Assembly: GCA_039188505.1 (NCBI GenBank)
Contig: JBCCZC010000081.1
Coordinates: forward strand, 1-16,332
DNA from: JBCCZC01 sp039188505
Lineage (GTDB): Bacteria; Pseudomonadota; Gammaproteobacteria; Xanthomonadales; SZUA-38
Length of the DNA stretch: 16,332 nt
Direction: 5' to 3'
Below are positions 7,742 to 14,722 of this stretch, one piece after another (the stretch's first letter is position 1; each line of letters opens with the position of its first letter). The position numbers and the translations under genes are program-made. The notes below the pieces were generated by a model, which saw nothing but the letters and a program-made list of their open reading frames with translations, was not told where the DNA came from and ran no database searches.

Positions 7742-8516
7742 CGATGGCCGGTGTGGTCCAGATCCGGCTGGGATCCGGTTCGATACGTCGATAGCCGAGC
7801 CGACGCAGAAGCTCCGGGTCGAGCCCATCGTTGATGAACTCGAGCTCGTCGGGAGCGAAGTAACGCGGCACGTTCGCTTCCGTGTACCGGGCACGCGCTT
7901 CATCGCCGGCGACGCAGGCCTCGCCGTGGACCTTTGCCGGCGTGGCGTCGATGCGATCGATCAACGCGTCCCGATCGACGCTCTCGTCCCTCGGCAAGCG
8001 ACCTAGCCCCTCCAGGACTCGACGCGGGTCCGCGACCAGGTCCTCCAGTCGCACCGTCCTCACCGGTGCCCGCGGGACGAGCCAGCGTGGGTAGGCTCGA
8101 TAGTAGGCGTTCCAGAGCGCCATGACGTGGGGAAACGACCGGCCGTGGATTGAGAGGGCCGAGAACAGCCGGTCCCGCCGCTTTCGGCTCGGGGTGTCGA
8201 AGTCCACCTCGTAGGCTCGTTCGAGGAGCGAGCTGATCCAGTAGTAGGGCGATCTCGCCATCACAATGAACTGCACCGTGCGCCAGGCGTCGAAATCAGG
8301 CTTGAACGGCCTGGAGCGTCGGTTCACGACTGTCCGGTAGCGCGGCGGGAGCGAGTGTTTCCAGCAGCACCCGTCGTAGCTACCCGGGACAGCATAGAGC
8401 TGCTGCATGTAGTTGAACATCAGACAGGTGCCGGAACCGAAGGGGCCCAGGACCTGGAAGCCCGTGATCGAGTCGATTCCCGCCGCCCGTTGTGGCTGGC
8501 CGGTCATGTCGCTCAT
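7731..8516 (-). CDS. Sulfotransferase-like P-loop protein
   Basis: This protein of about 261 residues is probably a second sulfotransferase, of a different subgroup from its neighbours. GFQVLGPFGSGTCLMFNYM (about 19-37) reads as a glycine-rich 5'-phosphosulfate loop. CCWKHSLPP has a histidine in the position expected for the general base. QFIVMARSPYYWISSLLERAY (about 82-102, RSP...SS) resembles the 3'-phosphate motif, and VRTVRLEDLVADPRRVLEGL is the typical '.R.EDL..DP...L' element of sulfotransferases. ATG 8516 is preferred over a GTG at 8552. The stop overlaps the next sulfotransferase gene by 11 nt, so the two are probably translated together. The stop of the mucin-like gene lies 60 nt upstream. 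The sequence is too unlike the other two sulfotransferases here for a recent duplication. It may act on a different sugar position. Confidence 0.78.
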   Translation of the reverse strand: MSDMTGQPQRAAGIDSITGFQVLGPFGSGTCLMFNYMQQLYAVPGSYDGCCWKHSLPPRYRTVVNRRSRPFKPDFDAWRTVQFIVMARSPYYWISSLLERAYEVDFDTPSRKRRDRLFSALSIHGRSFPHVMALWNAYYRAYPRWLVPRAPVRTVRLEDLVADPRRVLEGLGRLPRDESVDRDALIDRIDATPAKVHGEACVAGDEARARYTEANVPRYFAPDELEFINDGLDPELLRRLGYRRIEPDPSRIWTTPAIGAA

Positions 8517-8576
8517 GACCGGAAGGCTACTGCCGATTCGGGTCTCGTGCACGCAGGCAGCGGTGACCGCTGGCGA

Positions 8577-9470
8577 TCAGTCGTCCGGATCGTCCTCGCA
8601 GACACCGATGTCGACGGTTGGAGCCGCGGTCGGGAAGGCCGTCGGAAATGCCGTTGGCGCCGCCGTCGTCGGCGCCGCAGTCGTTGGGGCGACGGTCGGC
8701 GCGTCCGTGGGTGGCGCGGCCGAGGTCGGTGCTGCCACCGTAGGCGCAATGGGCGTGGTCGGAGATGCCGTCGTGGGTGAGGCCGTCGTGGGCACCGAAG
8801 TTGTCGGGAGAACCGTTGGGTTCACGGTAGTCGGGGTTGCCGTCGTCGGGGTTGCCGTCGTCGGAGTTGCCGTCGTCGGGGTTGCAGTCGTCGGAGTTGC
8901 CGTCGTCGGGGTTGCAGTCGTCGGGCGAGCCGTCGGCTGCAGCGTTGTCGGCGAAAGGCTCGGCGACGCCGTCGGATTGCTCGTCGGATTGACCGTGGTC
9001 GGGCGCGCCGTCGGCTGCAGCGTTGTCGGTGAAAGGCTCGGCGACGCCGTCGGATTGCTCGTCGGATTGACCGTGGTCGGGCGCGCCGTCGGCTGCACCG
9101 TCGTCGGCGAAAGGCTCGGCGACGCCGTCGGATTGCTCGTCGGATTGACCGTGGTCGGGCGCGCCGTCGGCTGCACCGTCGTCGGCGAGAGGCTCGGCGA
9201 GGCCGTCGGATTGCTCGTCGGTTGAAACGTCGGGTTGCTCGTGGGTGCAAAGGTCGGGACACCGCCGCCCTTCGCAACGCCCCCGCCGCCCTGCTGCGCT
9301 CGGGCAGACGCGCCCGCGCCGAGCAGCGGGACCGAGAGGATCACCGGCGACACCCAGGCGGACGTCAGCAGGTCGCGGCGTTTCTTGCCCCGCGTCGGCA
9401 GGTCGGAGCCCGACGCACCTTCCGGGCCGTCGCCGGTCGAGGCGTCGTCTGACTTGCGTTTGTCGTCCAC
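8577..9470 (-). CDS. Exported Thr/Pro/Ser-rich mucin-like repeat protein
   Basis: This protein of about 297 residues is exported and mostly low-complexity. A charged N-terminus leads to KKRRDLLTSAWVSPVILSVPLLGAGASARA, residues about 29-58 in two parts: a twin-arginine start (KKRRDLLTS) and a hydrophobic core ending in an ARA cleavage site. This suggests Tat or Sec export. A Gly-rich linker (QGGGGVAKGGG) follows. Residues about 72-285 are Thr/Pro/Ser-rich: four 26-residue repeats (start NPTSNPTASP, end QPTARPTTV), then six PTTAT-type pentapeptides, then irregular PTT motifs. The tail is acidic (GVCEDDPDD) with one Cys. Asn precedes Pro, so NPT is not an N-glycosylation sequon; any glycan would be O-linked. 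The start is uncertain: GTG 9470 is chosen, with TTG at 9488 or 9506 as alternatives. It lies between sulfotransferase genes, which makes it a candidate acceptor of a sulfated glycan. No folded domain is visible. Confidence 0.8.
   Translation of the reverse strand: MDDKRKSDDASTGDGPEGASGSDLPTRGKKRRDLLTSAWVSPVILSVPLLGAGASARAQQGGGGVAKGGGVPTFAPTSNPTFQPTSNPTASPSLSPTTVQPTARPTTVNPTSNPTASPSLSPTTVQPTARPTTVNPTSNPTASPSLSPTTLQPTARPTTVNPTSNPTASPSLSPTTLQPTARPTTATPTTATPTTATPTTATPTTATPTTATPTTVNPTVLPTTSVPTTASPTTASPTTPIAPTVAAPTSAAPPTDAPTVAPTTAAPTTAAPTAFPTAFPTAAPTVDIGVCEDDPDD
8836..8925. repeat. Six 15-bp tandem repeats encoding the PTTAT pentapeptide
   Basis: Six units start at 8836, 8851, 8866, 8881, 8896 and 8911. 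The plus-strand unit is gttgcNgtcgtcggN. Variation is limited to the base after gttgc (c or a) and the last base (g or a), both synonymous or nearly so. The length is a multiple of three, so copy-number change keeps the frame of the mucin-like gene. Confidence 0.92.
8931..9225. repeat. Four 78-bp tandem repeats in the mucin-like gene
   Basis: The block beginning cgtcggctgc recurs at 8931, 9009, 9087 and 9165, exactly 78 bp apart, encoding 26 residues each. Copies at 8931 and 9009 share ctgcagcgttgtcgg, whereas those at 9087 and 9165 share ctgcaccgtcgtcgg (Leu versus Val in the protein). The copies therefore fall into two pairs. The last copy decays after about 9222. Confidence 0.95.
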
Positions 9471-9506
9471 TTCGTTTCGGGAATTCAAATGACCGCTGCC
9501 GCACAA

Positions 9507-9535
9507 GAGTCACCCCCGCGGTGCGCGCCTGTCAA
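9507..9535 (-). promoter_or_regulatory. Possible promoter of the mucin-like gene
   Basis: On the minus strand a perfect TTGACA (9535-9530) lies 17 nt from TGACTC (9512-9507), which is a poor -10. If used, transcription would start near 9500, which favours a start codon at 9488 or 9470 over the TTG at 9506. The weak -10 keeps confidence low. Confidence 0.22.
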
Positions 9536-9604
9536 GCGACGCCGCGGCCTGCCGGAGCGACGTGTGAGGCGCCGGGACAGACGAACTGCCGTTGGCCAGC
9601 TCCG

Positions 9605-10324
9605 TCAGGTCGGGGGACTCGCAACCGCAAGACCGTCCTCGCCCAGCAGCGGGCCGATCTCCCGTCGATGGATCGCCACATCCTCCGCATAAATGCCACA
9701 CGCTGTTTCCCGCAGCTCGTCGTCGAAGAAGGACGCCGGCGCGGGGAGCGGGTCGCAGGGAATCCGGTCGCGCGTCCATTCCATGGCGTCGGCCAGTGGC
9801 GGGCCATAGCTCTGCTCGTGCCGGTGCGGAACAGCCGCCCTCGTCCCGAACTCCGCGTTCAGCCGGCCAATGCTCTCGGCAAGCGCGTCGGTCGACAGGA
9901 CCAGGTCCGGTGCCCGGGACTCGAAGCCGGCCAGCTGCGGCACGAGGTGGTGCTGCCTGGCGAAGCGATGGGTCTTCAGGTGGTGGAGGATATGAACGAA
10001 CTGCCGAAAGCTCTTTTCCGTCAGATCGAAACGCCGGTCCACGTCGGCGAACCGCCAATGCTGCGCATAATCGAGGCGGACGACGAACATGCCATAGAAG
10101 CTGACGAGCCGGCGCAACGGATCGCGCATGAAGAGGATGAGCCGGTAGTCGGGGAGCGCCCTGAGTTGCTGGTGAGGCACCATCAGTCGGTCGAGCCCGG
10201 CCGTCTCTCCCTCCCGACCCAGCAGCAGTCGGTTCAACCAGTGCCGGATCGACTGGGTGGCGCACTTGGGCGACGTGGCGAAGATCGCCTGGTGCTCATC
10301 GCTTCGAAAGAAGTAGTGAGCCAT
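9605..10324 (-). CDS. Sulfotransferase (Sulfotransfer_2-like)
   Basis: This 239-residue protein is a third sulfotransferase. The 5'-phosphosulfate loop is IFATSPKCATQSIRHWL (SPKCATQS at 18-25), with Cys where the family often has Thr or Ala. The 3'-phosphate motif is LILFMRDPLRRLVSFYGMF (Arg 67, Ser 75). The C-terminal ETACGIYAEDVAIHRRE matches the 'YAED...' closing block also seen in the 7088-7741 protein, so these two are related while the 7731-8516 protein is not close. The start is ATG 10324. A TATCAT box at 10336-10331 is so close that, if it is the -10, the transcript would be nearly leaderless. The gene heads the leftward run and is divergent from the GT10-GT61 gene. About 135 nt separate its stop from the mucin-like gene. 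A cytoplasmic carbohydrate O-sulfation role is inferred. Confidence 0.87.
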   Translation of the reverse strand: MAHYFFRSDEHQAIFATSPKCATQSIRHWLNRLLLGREGETAGLDRLMVPHQQLRALPDYRLILFMRDPLRRLVSFYGMFVVRLDYAQHWRFADVDRRFDLTEKSFRQFVHILHHLKTHRFARQHHLVPQLAGFESRAPDLVLSTDALAESIGRLNAEFGTRAAVPHRHEQSYGPPLADAMEWTRDRIPCDPLPAPASFFDDELRETACGIYAEDVAIHRREIGPLLGEDGLAVASPPT

Positions 10325-10434
10325 TGACGCATGATAGCGGCGAGAAGTCTTTCCGCCACCACTGCTTCGGTGCGGGGCGCGCGGCCCGCGCTCGGGTCGA
10401 CGTCGCCCCGGCAGAGACGACGTTCGGGCTACGC

Positions 10435-10440
10435 TATCAT
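10435..10440 (+). promoter_or_regulatory. Possible -10 box (TATCAT) for the GT10-GT61 gene
   Basis: In the 177-nt divergent gap (10325-10501) a TATCAT lies about 60 nt before the GTG at 10502. The -35 position at 17 nt reads CAGAGA, a weak match. The same TATCAT word occurs on the other strand at 10331-10336, facing the sulfotransferase gene. This is a low-confidence prediction. Confidence 0.2.
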
Positions 10441-10501
10441 CAAGGGCGCCGACGGAGATTGCGCTCCGCCCCCCTCAACAACCCGGAGTTCCTGGAAAGC
10501 A

Positions 10502-12559
10502 GTGACCCGTCCCACGGTGCTCGGCCTGGGCTTTCCCTTCGACCCCGCCTTCTCTTCCTGCTCAAGGCGTCGGCCGCGACTGTTCGACTGGACTGATGAC
10601 CCGGCGAAGGCGACGGTCGAGACGGCGGTGCACATGGGCGGCACCATCTTCGAGAACATGGACCGACCAGGGCGAAAGATCGCCTGGCTGGCCAAATCGC
10701 CTGCCATCATGCAAGGGCAGGATTTCCAGGGACCGATGCTGGCTCGCCTCGATGAAATCGTCGCCGCGTACGAAGTCGTCGCCACCAATAATCGGGCGCT
10801 CTGTGAGTACCACCCGCGGATCCAGTACAACCCCGGCGCCAGCAACGCTCCCGGGATACCCAGGAGCCGCTACGCCGTTTACGCAAAGTACCGCTCCTGC
10901 TCCATGTTCGCATCGGACAAGACGATGGTCTGGGGCGACGACTATCGCAGCAGGATGGCCGCGAAGCTCAAGGATCGCCTTGATCTCTTTGGCGGCGCCG
11001 CCGGCAGTCCCCGCATCGGGCGGGGCACGCATCCGGACAGGTTGCCCGGCCTGGCGCTCTACCGCTTCAACGTCGCGATGGAGAACTGCGCCATCGACGG
11101 GTACTACACCGAGAAGCTGACCGACTGCTTCGCGACGGGCACGGTGCCCGTCTACTGGGGCGACCCTGGCGCGACCCGGATGTTCGATCCGGACGGCATC
11201 CTCCTGTTCGACGAGGACTTCGACCCCCTGGCGCTTGACGAAGATCGCTACCTGGCCATGCTTCCCGCCGTCCGCCGGAATCTGGAGCTCGTGCGTCAGC
11301 TCGAAACCGCTGACGACCGACTGTTCCGAAAGTGGATCGCCGCGCCGACCGGTATCTCGGTGAGCCGTCTAGCCGCGCCGCCCGAACCCGAGCGCGCTAT
11401 CGTCGCCTGGCCGCCGATCGAACTGCCGCCGTCGATGCCGGTTTCCGCGGCCCCCGAGGAAGAACTCCTGGAGCGTGCCCAGCGGAGGGACCGCGCCGCG
11501 GCGACATTCGACGAGGTCCCGGCCGACTGCACGGTGACCGTGCCGCTGGAGACCCGGACCGCAGCGCCGCGCTCGATCAGAGCGTATCCGACGATCGACC
11601 TACCCATGGCGACGCATGCCCACGTGCTGACGCTGCGTGACGCCTTCATCAGTGACTGCGCGGTCCATGACGACGACCGGATCTACGCTCTCGACCGTTG
11701 GTGGTGCCATTTGCCGGACGCGCCGGCGGCCGCAGCCCGAAGCGTCGTGAAGCACGACGCGGTCGTCCTTCTGGCGGGCTGGTGCGCCGGCTACTTCCAG
11801 CATTTCCTCATGGACGTTCTGCCGCAGCTGGCCGCCGTCGCCGAATTGCTTGATCGACCGGACTTCGCACACGTCCGCATCGTGAGCCACCGCGATTTCC
11901 ATGACGACGATTTCCCCGACTGGTTCTGGGGACAGTTGGGTCTGCTCGACCGGGTGATCGCGGCGCCCACGGGCGCCGAGGCGGACTTCGTCATTCACGC
12001 CAACACGGTGCTCGCGGTCCATTTCACCCCGAATGCGAACAGCCTTGGCGTCTATGCCCGGAGCCTGCTCGGATCAATGCGGGGACGGGGTCCGTTTCCG
12101 GCGTCTGCCCGGCGGAAACACGTTCTGTTTCTGAAGCGACCGCACACCCGCCGATTCCGGGAGGAGGACGAGCTGCTGGCACAGCTGGACCTGGCGATGG
12201 CGCGGCGGCGCGTCCCCCTGGTCGTCTACGAGCCCGAGCAGGGGCGAGACGTCGACGCGCGCATGATGGCGGAGGCCTACGTGATCGTCGGCGCCCACGG
12301 GGGAGCCCTGGCCAATATGGCGTTCGCCGCACCAGGTACCCACATCGTCGAAGTCGTGCCACGGCAGGAGCTGGCCTCGGAGCAACCCGGAAACCTCCGG
12401 ATGTTCTGGGGCATGGCCCAGGTCGCCGGCCTGCACTACTGGTACGTCAGCCCGGACAGCTGGGCGCACTTCGCCGACACCATCGATGTCAACCACGGTG
12501 ATCTCATTGAAACCGTCTGCCTCGCCGTGGACGAGAGCCTGCGCCGCAATCGGGCCTGA
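10502..12559 (+). CDS. GT10-GT61 fusion glycosyltransferase
   Basis: This protein of about 685 residues joins two glycosyltransferases. The N-terminal GT10 (fucosyltransferase-like) domain spans about 5-290: FPFDPAF, DWTDDPAKATVE, RKIAWLAKSP, and the family signature FNVAMENCAIDGYY (from 189) followed by TEKLTDCFATGTVPVYWGD. A Pro/Ala-rich linker (about 290-365, PPIELPPSMPVSAAPEEE) leads to a GT61/DUF563 domain with AGWCAGYFQHFLMDVLPQL (about 425-445) and IVGAHGGALANMAFAAPG (about 595-613), the 'HG..L.N..F..PG' donor-site motif. The frame opens at 10331, but its first 57 residues are Arg/Ser-rich filler. GTG 10502 has GGAAAG just upstream and begins exactly at the fold. GT61 includes xylosyl- and O-GlcNAc transferases acting on proteins or glycans. 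One chain could add two consecutive sugars. The domain assignments are firm; the sugars are not known. Confidence 0.9.
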   Translation: MTRPTVLGLGFPFDPAFSSCSRRRPRLFDWTDDPAKATVETAVHMGGTIFENMDRPGRKIAWLAKSPAIMQGQDFQGPMLARLDEIVAAYEVVATNNRALCEYHPRIQYNPGASNAPGIPRSRYAVYAKYRSCSMFASDKTMVWGDDYRSRMAAKLKDRLDLFGGAAGSPRIGRGTHPDRLPGLALYRFNVAMENCAIDGYYTEKLTDCFATGTVPVYWGDPGATRMFDPDGILLFDEDFDPLALDEDRYLAMLPAVRRNLELVRQLETADDRLFRKWIAAPTGISVSRLAAPPEPERAIVAWPPIELPPSMPVSAAPEEELLERAQRRDRAAATFDEVPADCTVTVPLETRTAAPRSIRAYPTIDLPMATHAHVLTLRDAFISDCAVHDDDRIYALDRWWCHLPDAPAAAARSVVKHDAVVLLAGWCAGYFQHFLMDVLPQLAAVAELLDRPDFAHVRIVSHRDFHDDDFPDWFWGQLGLLDRVIAAPTGAEADFVIHANTVLAVHFTPNANSLGVYARSLLGSMRGRGPFPASARRKHVLFLKRPHTRRFREEDELLAQLDLAMARRRVPLVVYEPEQGRDVDARMMAEAYVIVGAHGGALANMAFAAPGTHIVEVVPRQELASEQPGNLRMFWGMAQVAGLHYWYVSPDSWAHFADTIDVNHGDLIETVCLAVDESLRRNRA

Positions 12560-12711
12560 CGGCTCGGGAACGGTCCGGGCCTCGCTCTCCGGACGCTGAC
12601 GAGTCTGGTCGATCCCACCGTGGCCTGCAAATTGACATCGGTGCCGCGACGGCTTGCCCTCGTAGGCTCAGGCCATCAGTATCGTGGGGAACCCGACGCA
12701 AGGACGATCCC

Positions 12712-13314
12712 GTGCAAGGCAAGGCTCCGCAACCCGTCGCCGCCGATCGATCGATGGGCTGGATTCGCGATCTCGACTCAGGCGAGGGATCGACCCACCA
12801 GGACTACCTCTTCCTCTACGGCCTCGTCGCCCTGCTCCAGCCCCGGCGCATCCTCGAGATCGGCACGAACACCGGCGTCAGCAGTATCGTGATGACTCTG
12901 GCGGCGCGGGAGGTCGGAATCCGCTGTGAGATCGACACGATCGATCCGGACGAGGTGCGCACGGCGACGGCCCGGACACAGTTCGTCGCGCACGGGGTGA
13001 GCGACCAGATTCGGGTCCATAGCGGACCCTCCGGCCGGATCCTTCCGACGCTTGCCGGGAATCGTTACGACCTCGCGTTCGTTGATGGCGATCACACCTA
13101 TGAAGGCTGCCGGGATGATCTCGCCGCGGTCCGGGCGATGACCGACTGGATCGTCGTGCACGACACCCAGCACATGCCGGGCGTGCGGCGCGCGGTCGAG
13201 GAGTTTTCGGCCGCGCAGTCGATCCTGATTGACTGCCCACGGGGGCAGCAATACACGCACTCGCAGGTCGTCTGGCAGAGTGCGCCCGGCATGGCGCTGA
13301 TCCGCGTTCGGTGA
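12712..13314 (+). CDS. Class I SAM-dependent methyltransferase (Methyltransf_24-like)
   Basis: This 200-residue protein is a small Rossmann-fold methyltransferase. SAM-binding motif I is RILEIGTNTGVSSIVM (about 46-61), the acidic residue after strand 2 is in DTIDPDE, and YDLAFVDGDHTYEGCRDDL (about 119-137) is the hallmark of the Methyltransf_24 group. VVHDTQHMPGVRRAVEEF follows, the metal/active-site-like segment seen in sugar O-methyltransferases and cephalosporin-hydroxylase-like proteins. The start is GTG 12712, with AAGGA eight bases upstream. It lies 152 nt after the GT10-GT61 gene on the same strand, so it may be cotranscribed or have its own promoter. It converges with the GH13 gene, 18 nt between stops. 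In this setting O-methylation of a glycan hydroxyl is likely, but the substrate is inferred. Confidence 0.88.
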   Translation: MQGKAPQPVAADRSMGWIRDLDSGEGSTHQDYLFLYGLVALLQPRRILEIGTNTGVSSIVMTLAAREVGIRCEIDTIDPDEVRTATARTQFVAHGVSDQIRVHSGPSGRILPTLAGNRYDLAFVDGDHTYEGCRDDLAAVRAMTDWIVVHDTQHMPGVRRAVEEFSAAQSILIDCPRGQQYTHSQVVWQSAPGMALIRVR

Positions 13315-13332
13315 ACCCGATCGGCAGCGGGA

Positions 13333-14718
13333 TCAGCGGGTGAAGACCCGGTAGCTCCAGGGGGCCAGTTCGAGGGTGGTGTCCGCGTTCGCCGTCAGCG
13401 ATGCTGTCGAGAAGTACCCGGTCCAGGCGCCCGCGTAGGGCCCATCGGTGAACTGCACGCGCTGCGGCTCGGCAGAGAAGTTGAGGACCACGAACACGGC
13501 GTTGCCGTCCTTTTCCCGCACGAAGCTGAAGACCTGACTCGGCGCGGAGTTCACGACCTGCACCATGCGCGCCCCGGCAGAACCGTTCCACAGGGCCTGG
13601 TTGGCCTTCTTCAGTGCGAAGAGCTGGCGATACAGCTCACCGATCGGGTGCTCACGCCATTCGATCGGGTCCTTCTCGAAGAACTCGAGTCGCTTCTCGT
13701 TGCCGGCCTCCTGACCGTTGTAGATGAGCGGAATCCCCTCCCCGGTCACCGACAGGACGATGGCGGGCTCGAGTACGTCGCCATAGATCTCAAACATGGT
13801 GCCGTCCCACGAGTTCTGATCGTGGTTCGCGATGTACATCATCCGGTAAGCGTCCATCGGCCAGGCGCTCTCGTTGCCCGAGTAGTAGCCGAAGAGCGCG
13901 CCCACGTCGGACTCACCGGCAGCGATGCCCTGCATGGCGTTCTTCCAGCTCCAGGCGTAGGACGCGTCGAAGGCCCGGGCGTGGACGTCGCGGGTCTCCC
14001 ACTCGGCAAGCATGAAGACCGGCTTGATCGCGTCGAGCTCCGCGCGGACGTTCTCCCAGAAGTCGAGCGGCACGTAGCCGGCGACGTCGCAGCGGAAGCC
14101 GTCGATGCCGACCTCGGCGACCCAGTACTTCAGCGCCTCGGTCATGTACTCGCGCACGCCCGGCTCGCTGAAGTCGAGGTCGATGATGTCCGACCAGTCC
14201 CACCAGGGCGTTGGCCGGAAGTTGCCGGCCCAGTCGCGCTCGTACCAGTCCGGGTGCTCGGTCGCGAGGTGGTTGTCCCAGGCCGTGTGGTTCGCGACCC
14301 AGTCGATGATGACGTAGAGGCCCAGATCATGCGCCGCATCGACGAAGGCCCGGAAGTCCTCGAGGGTCCCGAACTCCGGGTTGACGGCGCGGAAGTCCTT
14401 CACCGAGTAGGGGCTGCCCAGCGTGCCCTTGCGATTCTTCTCGCCGATCGGGTGGATCGGCATGAGCCAGATGATGTCCGCACCGAGCGCCTTGATCCGC
14501 GGGAGCTGCTCGCGCGCCGCGTTGAAGGTGCCCTCGGGCGAGAACTGGCGCGTGTTGAGCTGGTAGATGACCGCGTCCCGTGACCATGCCGGGTGCTCGA
14601 GCTGCACGTACGGCTTCGGCTCGTAGGGGTTGACGGTCGCGGCGGGCTCGGGCGTCGCAGCACAGCCCGCGAGCAGGACGAGCAGAGCCATGGCCGGCAA
14701 CGAACGAATCACGCGCAT
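13333..14718 (-). CDS. GH13 alpha-amylase-family lipoprotein
   Basis: This 461-residue glycoside hydrolase belongs to family GH13. A lipoprotein signal is clear: MRVIRSLPAMALLVLLAGC with lipid attachment at Cys19 and Ala at +2, which suggests the outer membrane. The (beta/alpha)8 barrel shows AVIYQLNTRQFSPEGTF, DIIWLMPIHPIGE, YVIIDWVANHTAWDN (region I), GIDGFRCDVAGYVP (region II, nucleophile Asp211), FMLAEWET (region III, acid/base Glu239) and IANHDQNSW (region IV, Asp300). A C-terminal beta domain ends in ELAPWSYRVFTR. It should hydrolyse or rearrange alpha-glucans. The start is ATG 14718, where GGAG overlaps the upstream TGA (stop 14725-14723) four bases away; an upstream frame to 14763 lies inside the GH97 gene and lacks a signal. 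It is cotranscribed with the GH97 gene. The exact specificity (amylase, neopullulanase or cyclomaltodextrinase-like) is open. Confidence 0.92.
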   Translation of the reverse strand: MRVIRSLPAMALLVLLAGCAATPEPAATVNPYEPKPYVQLEHPAWSRDAVIYQLNTRQFSPEGTFNAAREQLPRIKALGADIIWLMPIHPIGEKNRKGTLGSPYSVKDFRAVNPEFGTLEDFRAFVDAAHDLGLYVIIDWVANHTAWDNHLATEHPDWYERDWAGNFRPTPWWDWSDIIDLDFSEPGVREYMTEALKYWVAEVGIDGFRCDVAGYVPLDFWENVRAELDAIKPVFMLAEWETRDVHARAFDASYAWSWKNAMQGIAAGESDVGALFGYYSGNESAWPMDAYRMMYIANHDQNSWDGTMFEIYGDVLEPAIVLSVTGEGIPLIYNGQEAGNEKRLEFFEKDPIEWREHPIGELYRQLFALKKANQALWNGSAGARMVQVVNSAPSQVFSFVREKDGNAVFVVLNFSAEPQRVQFTDGPYAGAWTGYFSTASLTANADTTLELAPWSYRVFTR

Positions 14719-14722
14719 TGCG

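Noticed and set aside
7742..7903. N-terminal extension of the sulfotransferase
   Set aside because: It lies entirely within the upstream sulfotransferase gene in another frame and has no family similarity.
8413..9225. Plus-strand 270-residue Val/Gly-rich open frame (repeated VVGVA)
   Set aside because: It is the antisense of the Thr/Pro repeats; codon periodicity and the export signal favour the minus strand.
8836..9225. CRISPR-like array
   Set aside because: Repeats are directly adjacent without unique spacers, in frame, and encode a low-complexity protein.
10331..10501. N-terminal 57-codon extension of the GT10-GT61 protein
   Set aside because: It is Arg/Ser-rich and unlike GT10 N-termini, and it begins seven bases from a divergent start codon; GTG 10502 fits better.
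11600..12022. Minus-strand frames inside the GT10-GT61 gene
   Set aside because: They lie opposite a well-conserved GT61 domain and have no motif of their own.
12632..12637. TTGACA before the methyltransferase gene as a -35 box
   Set aside because: No acceptable -10 hexamer occurs at 16-18 nt; the nearest TAGGCT is about 25 nt away.
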